Assembly (NCBI RefSeq): GCF_003201855.1 | Contig: NZ_QJKI01000001.1 | Location: forward strand, 370,446 to 434,445 | Direction of reading: 5' to 3' | Length of the DNA stretch: 64,000 nucleotides | Source: Rivihabitans pingtungensis | GTDB lineage: Bacteria > Pseudomonadota > Gammaproteobacteria > Burkholderiales > Aquaspirillaceae | Shown here: in pieces, positions 57,422 through 64,000 of the stretch | Layout of the letters: each line of letters starts with the position of its first letter | Position numbering within the stretch: the first letter of the stretch is position 1 | Made by a program: the position numbers and the translations under genes | Notes under the pieces: generated by a model | What the model saw: the letters and a program-made list of their open reading frames with translations, nothing else | What the model was told of the DNA's origin: nothing | Databases searched by the model: none

Positions 57422-58450
57422 TCAGACGGCCAGCGCCTGGGTGCGCTCAGCCAGAGCAGCCAGGGTGCGCTGGGCTGCGCCGCTGTCGATGGCCTGGCGG
57501 GCGCGGTCGATGGCCTCGCTGAGGGTGGCGGCCACGCAGGCCACATAGATGGCGGCGCCAGCGTTCAGCAGCACGATATCACGGCAGGGGCCGGTTTCGC
57601 CGGCCAGCACAGCGCGCACGCGGGTGGCCGATTCTTCGGCGCTGCTGGCTTTCAGGGCGCTGATATCGCAATAGTTCAGGCCGAATTCACGCGGATCCAA
57701 CAGGTATTCGCTGACCGCACCGTCTTTCAGCTCGGCTACGCGGGTGCGGCCGGTGAGGGTGATTTCGTCCAGGCCGTCTTCGCCGTGCACCACCAGCACA
57801 TGGCGGCTGCCCAGCTGGCGCAGCACCCGCGCCTGAATGCCAACCAGATCCGGATGAAACACGCCCATCACCTGATTATCAGCGCCGGCCGGGTTGGTCA
57901 GCGGGCCGAGGATATTGAACAACGTGCGCACGCCCAGTTCGCGGCGCACCGGGGCGACGTGCTTCATGGCGCTGTGATGGTTGGGAGCAAACATAAAACC
58001 CAGGCCAATATCGTCGATGCATTGGCCCACCGCCTCGGCGCTGAGGTTGAGCTTGACGCCCAGGGTTTCCAGCACGTCGGCGCTGCCCGAGCTGGACGAC
58101 ACCGAGCGCCCGCCATGCTTGGCCACCCGCGCGCCAGCGGCGGCGGCGACAAAGGCCGAGGTGGTGGAGATATTAAACGTATGCGCGCCGTCGCCGCCGG
58201 TACCACAGGTGTCTACCAGACGCTCGCGCTTTGCCACAGGCACCGGGGTGGCAAATTCGCGCATCACCGTGGCGGCAGCGGCGATTTCCGAGACACTTTC
58301 TACTTTTACCCGCAGGCCGATCAGGATGGCGGCAATCTGCGCCGGGGTGAGCTCCCCGCGCATGATCTGGCGCATCAGGTCCAGCATTTCGTCGTAAAAC
58401 AGTTCGTTGCCGTCAATCAGGCGATTTAACGCGGCTTGGGCGGAAATCAT
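57422..58450 (-). CDS. trpD: Anthranilate phosphoribosyltransferase
   Basis: A 342-residue enzyme of tryptophan synthesis. [17 protein letters not shown] binds PRPP and [18 protein letters not shown] binds Mg2+-pyrophosphate and anthranilate. Lies downstream of trpG, separated by an R1 repeat; trpE and trpC are not in the window. Confidence 0.96.
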   Translation of the reverse strand: MISAQAALNRLIDGNELFYDEMLDLMRQIMRGELTPAQIAAILIGLRVKVESVSEIAAAATVMREFATPVPVAKRERLVDTCGTGGDGAHTFNISTTSAFVAAAAGARVAKHGGRSVSSSSGSADVLETLGVKLNLSAEAVGQCIDDIGLGFMFAPNHHSAMKHVAPVRRELGVRTLFNILGPLTNPAGADNQVMGVFHPDLVGIQARVLRQLGSRHVLVVHGEDGLDEITLTGRTRVAELKDGAVSEYLLDPREFGLNYCDISALKASSAEESATRVRAVLAGETGPCRDIVLLNAGAAIYVACVAATLSEAIDRARQAIDSGAAQRTLAALAERTQALAV

Positions 58451-58531
58451 CAAAGGCTCTCTATCGCAATGGAAAATGGCAGGTCAGTCCGTGACATAGG
58501 CCCGGCAGCGCGGGGCCATCGGCATCAAGCA

Positions 58532-58629
58532 TGGCTAAAAAACCCAGTGCCGCGGTCCTGGCCAGGCGCACGGCTGCAGACAGTAAAGATGTTGTGCAGC
58601 AAGGCCAGGAGGGTTTTGTTGGCCGCTCT
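58532..58629. repeat. Correia-like repeat R1, copy at 58.5 kb
   Basis: A shortened copy (about 98 nt): GGCTAAAAAACCCAGTGC, core GGCTGCAGACAGTAAAG, right arm GGCCAGGAGGGTTTTGTTGG then CCGCTCT. It lies between trpG and trpD; the trpG TAG stop overlaps its right end. Confidence 0.85.
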
Positions 58630-59197
58630 AGGCGTGGGCGGTCAGGAAGTTGCGCAGCATGGTGTGGCCATGCTGGGTCAGGATGGATTCCGGGTGAAAC
58701 TGCACGCCCTCGACCGCCAGGGTTTTGTGGCGCACGCCCATGATTTCGCCGTCTTCTGTCCAGGCGGTGATTTCCAGGCAATCCGGCAGGCTTTCGCGCT
58801 CGATCACCAGCGAGTGGTAGCGGGTGCAGGTCACCGGGTTGGGCAGGCCGTGGAACACACCGAGGTCCAGATGCTGCACCGGCGAGGTCTTGCCGTGCAT
58901 CAGCTGCTTGGCGTGGATGATCTTGCCACCAAACGCCTGGCCGATGCTCTGGTGGCCCAGACACACGCCAAGGATGGGAATCTGGCCGGCAAAGCGCTCG
59001 ATGGCGGCCACCGACACACCGGCTTCCAGCGGCGTGCACGGGCCGGGGGAAATCACCAGGTACTGCGGCGCCAGGCGGGCGATGTCGTCCAGGCTGATTT
59101 CGTCGTTACGGAACACCTGCACGTCTTGCCCCAGTTCGCCGAAGTACTGCACCAGGTTGTAGGTGAAGGAGTCATAATTGTCGATCATCAGCAGCAT
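58628..59197 (-). CDS. trpG: Anthranilate synthase component II (glutamine amidotransferase)
   Basis: A 189-residue class I amidotransferase with nucleophile C79 in [15 protein letters not shown] and the His-Glu pair in VQFHPESIL. It supplies ammonia for anthranilate synthesis and may also serve as PabA. trpD follows 178 nt downstream. The stop codon sits at the end of an R1 repeat. Confidence 0.95.
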   Translation of the reverse strand: MLLMIDNYDSFTYNLVQYFGELGQDVQVFRNDEISLDDIARLAPQYLVISPGPCTPLEAGVSVAAIERFAGQIPILGVCLGHQSIGQAFGGKIIHAKQLMHGKTSPVQHLDLGVFHGLPNPVTCTRYHSLVIERESLPDCLEITAWTEDGEIMGVRHKTLAVEGVQFHPESILTQHGHTMLRNFLTAHA

Positions 59198-59346
59198 GTT
59201 TGGCGTATCCCATTGATTTATCTGGCTAAGTTATTTTTTAAAGTCTATGCATACCCGCTTGAACCCGCTGTCTGTCGGGTGGGCCAGGGCTTTTGGCGGC
59301 GACAAAGAAGTATTATCTCCAGTGCAGCGCCGGGCGGCAAGAAATG

Positions 59347-59372
59347 CAAAAGGAGCCCATCGGCCCCTTTTG
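59347..59372. terminator. Terminator-like hairpin before trpG / after the 541-residue gene
   Basis: CAAAAGGAGCC (59347-59357) and GGCCCCTTTTG (59362-59372) pair with one mismatch. It lies 30 nt after the stop of the unknown minus-strand gene. Confidence 0.65.
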
Positions 59373-59401
59373 TAGCAACCCCTCGCTGTGCGCCAGCCGG
59401 C

Positions 59402-61027
59402 TCAGCCATCAATCAGCTTGACCAGATCGCCATAGGCAAAGGTCTCCTTGCTGGCGGTCATCAGCTTGAGAAAGCGCTTCTGGTCTTCGTTACACAGATG
59501 CAGGATGACGACCTGGGCCAGTTGGCGCGCCAGTTGCTGGTTGGCGGTGAGTTCGCTTTGCCCATCACGTCCCAGCTCAGCCAAATCCAGCAAGGTGCAG
59601 GCTTGGCCATGGTAGCTGTTTTTAATGAAGCCTACTGTCCGCGCGAACCACTTCGCACCGCTATAGACGGTAGTCAGCAGACCGAACGGGGTAACCCCGA
59701 ATACCGCCTTGGCCGCCGTCCAGTCAATTGAATCCAAACAGGCATTCAGGCAGGTTTCCAGTTTTTCTAGGTCGGAGTCAGTATCCGATTTCAGTGTGTT
59801 GCGAACTTGTTCACGGGCGCTGAACAGCGGGCCTTGTTTTTTCACCAATTTGGAAAACGCATAGGTGGCTGTCCACGGCGCCAGCACATTGCTACCAAAG
59901 GTGACTGCCTTGCCGCTGAACCCCAGCACCGAGTAGTCGATCAGCCCCACGGACTGGCCAGCCGCCGCATCCAGGCCTTTGTTAATCCCCTTGGCCATCA
60001 CTGCGGCCAGAGCGTACTCTGCCAGGGTCTGAAAGAAATTTGTTGTTTTGCTGTCAGGGAGAGTCGATTGTTCACGGAACCAGATTTCCCAGTCACTATT
60101 GCCGGTCTGTCGTGGCATGCTGGACCACAGCGGCCACAGCTGCTGGCAAATACTGTCCAGCGCCACCAGATCGGCCGGCAAGGTGGCTTGCTGCAACAGC
60201 GTGGACGACGACATGCGCGACACCATCACGTCATTGTCTGCTCTGGGCAAAAATTTGTCCGTGGCACGCACAAATGCGGCCAGTCGTGCTGACAAACATG
60301 CCCCAGACTGGGTATTGAATAAGCTCTCTACCGGGCCACGAGCTTGTTCATATTGCTCAGGTGATGCCGGTTCGTCTTCACCATTGCTTTGGTAAGCGTA
60401 CCATGCCCACCCCAGATGGGCGCCGGCCTCTTGCTGGCACACTGAGGCATAGCAACTTGAATTCACCAGCAAAAACCGGATTTTGTCGCGAAACTGCGGC
60501 ATGCCCCAGTCACGGCTGACCCTAGGTACATCCCGAGCCAGGCCCTTGTCGTTAAAAGCCAGCCGGTCGCTCAGGACTTGGTCAAACGTGGCACAAGCCG
60601 GGCAACTCAGCGTCTGGAACGTGGTCTCCTTGGCCGGTGCGGACAAGGCCCGCTCCAGGCTGCTGATTATGGCATTTTCATCAGGCGGGTTCACGGTATT
60701 GCCCGGCGTGTCACGGACAAAGCGGGCCAGGCGCTCGGGCAGATTCAAGTTGTCGTCAACATCAAACAGAATTTCCACCGGGCCGCGATAGCCGGCGATG
60801 TTCTCACTCTTGTAGGCGTCCCTGGCGCGTTCCAGCGCGTCCCTGGCGCCGGCCAGCTCAACGGCGGCACGCAGATTGGCCTCGCTGGTCATATAGAACA
60901 GATTGTTGCAGATTTTCTGGTCGTCCCAGCCGTTGCGTTTCTGGGCGGCCCTGGTCTCCTGCAACAGTGTGTCAAATGTCTGGCATGCCGGTGACGAAAT
61001 CACTTTCAGCGTGGTTGAGGGAGGCAT
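59402..61027 (-). CDS. Unknown protein with internal duplication, 541 residues
   Basis: I recognise no family. The N-terminal half consists of two related units: unit 1 (about residues 7-130) opens VISSPACQTFDTLL, and unit 2 (about 137-280) opens TLSCPACATFDQVL. Both then carry GPVE-LF and RLA-FVR-T blocks in the same order (GPVEILF/LPERLARFVRDT versus GPVESLF/SARLAAFVRAT). The C-terminal 250 residues contain moderately hydrophobic stretches (YALAAVMAKG, VLGFSGKAVTFGSNVLAPW, FGVTPFGLLTTVYSG) that could be helices inserting in a membrane. No signal peptide. AGGAG precedes the ATG. A toxin/effector-like role is possible but unsupported. Confidence 0.72.
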   Translation of the reverse strand: MPPSTTLKVISSPACQTFDTLLQETRAAQKRNGWDDQKICNNLFYMTSEANLRAAVELAGARDALERARDAYKSENIAGYRGPVEILFDVDDNLNLPERLARFVRDTPGNTVNPPDENAIISSLERALSAPAKETTFQTLSCPACATFDQVLSDRLAFNDKGLARDVPRVSRDWGMPQFRDKIRFLLVNSSCYASVCQQEAGAHLGWAWYAYQSNGEDEPASPEQYEQARGPVESLFNTQSGACLSARLAAFVRATDKFLPRADNDVMVSRMSSSTLLQQATLPADLVALDSICQQLWPLWSSMPRQTGNSDWEIWFREQSTLPDSKTTNFFQTLAEYALAAVMAKGINKGLDAAAGQSVGLIDYSVLGFSGKAVTFGSNVLAPWTATYAFSKLVKKQGPLFSAREQVRNTLKSDTDSDLEKLETCLNACLDSIDWTAAKAVFGVTPFGLLTTVYSGAKWFARTVGFIKNSYHGQACTLLDLAELGRDGQSELTANQQLARQLAQVVILHLCNEDQKRFLKLMTASKETFAYGDLVKLIDG

Positions 61028-61192
61028 AATGATCTCCTGAGCAAAATAATGGCCGCGCACACCCTGGGCGGCCCTGCTGCAATAACGCAGCGGGCGCCCT
61101 GGTGTGAAGCGGGCAGTCTGCCGGTGCAGCATCCCATGGTGAAATGGCATGTAGCATCGGTTTGCCCGGTAAATCTGTTATGCTCATTGGCC

Positions 61193-62812
61193 ATGCATGT
61201 CTTTTCTTTGCCCCGCTTAATCTGCCGTCTCTGCCTGATCCTGCTGCTGGCGCCCTGCCTGTTGCTGGCCCGGCCGGCGTGGGCATTGACAGCGGTCACC
61301 CTGCAACTGAAGTGGACGCATACCTTCCAGTTTGCCGGTTACTATGCGGCACAAATACGTGGCTACTACCGCGAAGCTGGCCTGGATGTCACCCTGCGTG
61401 AGGCCCAGCCCGGCGATGATCCCTTGCGTGCCGTACTGTCTGGCCGTGCCGAATTTGGCGTCGGCACCAGCAGCCTGCTGCTGGCCCGTCACCGGGGTGC
61501 GCCGGTAGTGGTGCTGGCGGTGATTTTTCAGCACTCACCCTTGGTATTGCTGAGCAAATCCGGCGGGCCTTCCGCTGGCATTCACGACTTGCTGGACAAG
61601 CGGGTGATGCTGGAGCCGCAATCCGACGAGCTGCTGGCCTACTTGCAGCAAGAGGGCATTTCTTCACGGCGCATTACCTGGCTGGCACACTCTTACCGCC
61701 CCACGGCCTTGCTTGACCCCAACGTGGATGCGGTTTCTGCTTACTCGATCAATGAGCCGTATTATCTGGATCAGGCCGGGCTGCAGTATCAGACCTTCAC
61801 CCCGCGTTCGGCCGGCATTGATTTTTATGGCGATAATCTGTTTACCCGCGAAGCCTTGCTGAACGATTCTCCCGAGATGGTACGGGCATTCCGGACGGCC
61901 AGCTTACGCGGCTGGCAGTACGCCATGGCCCATCCGGAAGAAATCATCCAGTGGCTGGTCAACACCTACCCTGGCCGCCACCCAGCTGATTTTCATCGCC
62001 ACGAAGCCCGGCGCATGGCGCCGCTGCTGCGCACGGACCTGGTAGAAGTTGGCTATATGAACCCGGGGCGCTGGCGGCATATTGCCGACACTTACGCCGA
62101 GCTGGGCCTGCTGCCGAGCCAGTTTTCACTGAAAGGTTTTTTATATCAGACCAAACCTGCCATCGACTGGCTCTGGCTGGGCGGTGCGCTGGCCGTGACG
62201 GCCATGATTGGCGGCGTGGCCCTGTACATTCACCGCATCAACCGCCAGCTGACCCGCGCGCTGGCCACCAGTCAGGCCACCCTGAATGCCCTGTATGCCA
62301 GTGAGGCACGGTTGCGCGAACTGAATGCCCGTGACGCCCTCACCGGCCTGGCCAATCGTGAACGCCTGTTCGAGCAACTGGACGCCCTGCTGGGCGCGCC
62401 ACAGGCGCAACTGGCGGTATTGTTTATTGATCTGGATGGCTTCAAGGCGATTAACGACCAATTTGGCCACGCTGCGGGCGACCAACTGCTGCGGGTGATG
62501 GCCGAGCGCATGCGCGCCAGCCTGCCCGCCCGGGCCTTGCTGGCGCGGCTGGGGGGCGATGAGTTTGTGGCCGTACTACCCGAGGCCGCGCACGCGACCG
62601 AACACGCCCAGCAGCTGCTGGCCGCGCTGGCCGCCCCACTGCCCACCTGTGAGTGCGCCCTGTCGGCCAGCATCGGCATGGCCTGTGCGCCAACCGACGG
62701 CCACGATGCGCAAACCCTGGTGCAACACGCCGATCTGGCCATGTATGCCGCCAAGCGCAATGGCCGCAATCAGTTGCAACGCTGGCCGGTGGCCGCCTTG
62801 GCCAGGGACTGA
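61193..62812 (+). CDS. NMT1/THI5-type ligand-binding protein fused to a GGDEF domain
   Basis: The 539-residue protein has a signal/anchor segment (residues 8-31), a periplasmic NMT1/THI5-like domain (about 35-315, with the hallmark LQLKWTHTFQFAGYYAA), a membrane helix (about 327-346) and a cytoplasmic diguanylate cyclase domain with intact GGDEF at 454-458. The RxxD inhibitory site five residues before GGDEF is missing. It probably makes cyclic di-GMP in response to a small aminopyrimidine- or sulfonate-like ligand; the ligand is inferred only from the fold family. Confidence 0.9.
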   Translation: MHVFSLPRLICRLCLILLLAPCLLLARPAWALTAVTLQLKWTHTFQFAGYYAAQIRGYYREAGLDVTLREAQPGDDPLRAVLSGRAEFGVGTSSLLLARHRGAPVVVLAVIFQHSPLVLLSKSGGPSAGIHDLLDKRVMLEPQSDELLAYLQQEGISSRRITWLAHSYRPTALLDPNVDAVSAYSINEPYYLDQAGLQYQTFTPRSAGIDFYGDNLFTREALLNDSPEMVRAFRTASLRGWQYAMAHPEEIIQWLVNTYPGRHPADFHRHEARRMAPLLRTDLVEVGYMNPGRWRHIADTYAELGLLPSQFSLKGFLYQTKPAIDWLWLGGALAVTAMIGGVALYIHRINRQLTRALATSQATLNALYASEARLRELNARDALTGLANRERLFEQLDALLGAPQAQLAVLFIDLDGFKAINDQFGHAAGDQLLRVMAERMRASLPARALLARLGGDEFVAVLPEAAHATEHAQQLLAALAAPLPTCECALSASIGMACAPTDGHDAQTLVQHADLAMYAAKRNGRNQLQRWPVAALARD

Positions 62813-62888
62813 GCCGCACGCGCTGCCATTGCCGCGCCAGTCTGGCCGCCGTATGCTGTCAGCCTTGTTGCCTGACTGTGTTCCGCCC

Positions 62889-63527
62889 ATGAAAAACATC
62901 GCCGATATCCGCAAAGACTACGCCAGCCAAACGCTGGACCCTGACGACTGCCTGGCCCACCCGGTGGCGCAATTCAGCCGCTGGCTGGATGACGCCATCG
63001 CCGCCGACGTGCCCGAACCCACCGCCATGCTGGTGTCCACTGTCTCGCCCGAAGGCCGCCCGGCCGCGCGCGTGGTGCTGCTCAAGGGCGTGGAAGACAA
63101 TCAACTGGTGTTCTACACCAATTACCACAGCCGCAAGGGCCAGCACCTGGGCCATACGCCGTTTATTGCGCTGACTTTTTTCTGGCCCGAGCTGGAGCGG
63201 CAGGTGAATATCGAAGGCGTGGTCAATCGCGTGGCAGACGAAACCTCCGACGCCTATTTTGACAGCCGCCCGTACAAAAGCCGGGTGGGCGCCTGGGCAT
63301 CCGAGCAAAGCCAGCCAATCAGCGGCAAAGAAGTGGTGATGGCGCGCTTTGCCCGCTTTGCCGCGCAATACCTCACCCATGTGCCGCGCCCGCCGCACTG
63401 GGGCGGCTTTGCCGTCACCCCCGAGCGCATGGAATTCTGGCAAGGCCGCCCCAGCCGGCTGCACGATCGTGTGCTGTATCTGCCCGATGGCCAGGGCGGC
63501 TGGCAAAAGCAAAGGCTGGCGCCGTAA
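62889..63527 (+). CDS. pdxH: Pyridoxamine 5'-phosphate oxidase
   Basis: A 212-residue FMN enzyme that makes pyridoxal 5'-phosphate from PNP or PMP. RPAARVVLLKGVEDNQLVFYTNY, the FMN/PLP-binding SRKGQ and the C-terminal RLHDRVLYLPDGQGGWQKQRLAP carry the conserved residues (RPSRLHDR, W, RL.P end). It follows the GGDEF gene by 76 nt. Confidence 0.96.
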   Translation: MKNIADIRKDYASQTLDPDDCLAHPVAQFSRWLDDAIAADVPEPTAMLVSTVSPEGRPAARVVLLKGVEDNQLVFYTNYHSRKGQHLGHTPFIALTFFWPELERQVNIEGVVNRVADETSDAYFDSRPYKSRVGAWASEQSQPISGKEVVMARFARFAAQYLTHVPRPPHWGGFAVTPERMEFWQGRPSRLHDRVLYLPDGQGGWQKQRLAP

Positions 63528-63632
63528 ATCCACCCACACAGAGCCGCGCGCCGCCGATCCACTCCAGCGGGGGCGGCGCTGTGCGACCCTGGCCGCTGGC
63601 AACGCACCCAGCCAGCCGCACGACGCGCCGGG

Positions 63633-63862
63633 TTAGTTCGACTGTTGATCCTCCTCCGGCAGCGTAAACGGATCCGCCTCTGGCACAGCCTGCCACCACG
63701 GCAAAGCCCCCAGCGCCGGCAACGCCGCCTCATCCAGAATCGCCGCCCCCAGCGCACGATAATGCTGCGCCTGCGCGGGGTCGATGTCTGGCAACACCGC
63801 GTCGAAGAGAAGCGTAAAATTCCAATGCGCGCGTGGATAATTCTTATTTAATAAATTTTTTA
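63633..63862 (-). pseudogene. C-terminal fragment of an unknown gene, cut by an IS element
   Basis: On the minus strand an open frame runs from the IS boundary to a TAA at 63635-63633, with no start codon of its own. It encodes a plausible protein end (NYPRAHWNFTLLFDAVLPDID... ending LPEEDQQSN). The first part is AT-rich (KNLLNKN). The upstream part is presumably on the far side of the IS outside the window. Family not recognised. Confidence 0.55.
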
Positions 63863-63868
63863 GGCGAC

Positions 63869-64000
63869 TTAGAGCATGTTCTGAACCATCCCAACAACAT
63901 CAGGAAGGTGCGGCAGCATCAACATGGCAAACGCCACGTAATGTAATCCAGCCAGCGTCTGCGGCAGCTTCTCGTAAGCTCTGGCCAAACGCCGGAAGCG
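63869..64000 (-). mobile_element. IS5-family transposase, C-terminal end (partial IS)
   Basis: The minus strand from the window edge to a TAA at 63871-63869 encodes 43 residues beginning RFRRLARAYEKLPQTLAGLHYVAF (given as RFRRLARAYEKLPQ and TLAGLHYVAF), which is the characteristic end of IS5-family DDE transposases. The element boundary is probably within 63855-63866; the terminal inverted repeat cannot be verified because the other end is outside the window. Confidence 0.8.

Overview
The window is high-GC DNA from a betaproteobacterium, most likely a member of Neisseriales (Chromobacteriaceae-like). This rests on the protein families present (AcnD/PrpF methylcitrate genes, CHCC zinc-finger protein, YajQ, PrpF, flagellar MotAB, ubiA/ubiC, CcoS) and on a dispersed repeat that resembles the Correia element of Neisseria. 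The genus cannot be fixed from the sequence alone. Most of the window is ordinary chromosomal housekeeping DNA.

Layout. 1-10 kb: end of an isocitrate-lyase/PEP-mutase family gene, an iron-sulfur (6-4)-type photolyase with an AI-2E family permease, purM, purN, a DUF3108 protein, an RsmB-like RNA methyltransferase, an OmpA lipoprotein and a zinc-ribbon membrane protein. 10-22 kb: nagZ-DUF4936-ubiA-ubiC, a MATE pump, murB, two unknown genes beside an AT-rich stretch, argD, TetR-waaF, a zinc-finger protein and ilvE. 22.4-24.7 kb: an accessory island with two perfect palindromes, a two-repeat type I-E-like CRISPR remnant, an 11-repeat orphan CRISPR array, and an intact TnpB gene whose 3' end points into the array; no cas genes are present. 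24.7-35 kb: NlpC/P60 peptidase, ubiB, yaaA, tRNA-Thr, thioesterase, EamA transporter, TrmH-type methyltransferase, and a motA-motB-methyltransferase-HDOD operon. 35-40 kb: polyamine catabolism (spuC, puuA-like, puuD-like) divergent from a PuuR-type regulator. 40-50 kb: small conserved genes, ccoS, an LplT-like MFS protein, elbB, gltX, nfeD. 50-57 kb: the 2-methylcitrate operon prpB-prpC-acnD-prpF. 57-64 kb: cytochrome b, trpD, trpG, an unknown protein with an internal duplication, an NMT1/THI5-GGDEF protein, pdxH, and an IS5-type element that truncates an unknown gene at the window edge.

The most notable non-genic signal is a family of about 110-nt imperfect palindromes (seven near-complete copies plus several remnants). 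Their interior carries the Correia-like core GCAGACAGTAC...GTAC and their ends are ~19-nt inverted repeats. In eight cases one end lies within 0-3 nt of a stop codon, so they look like 3'-UTR hairpins. A second dispersed hairpin repeat occurs twice. The other candidate for a new system is the orphan CRISPR array next to the catalytically intact TnpB.
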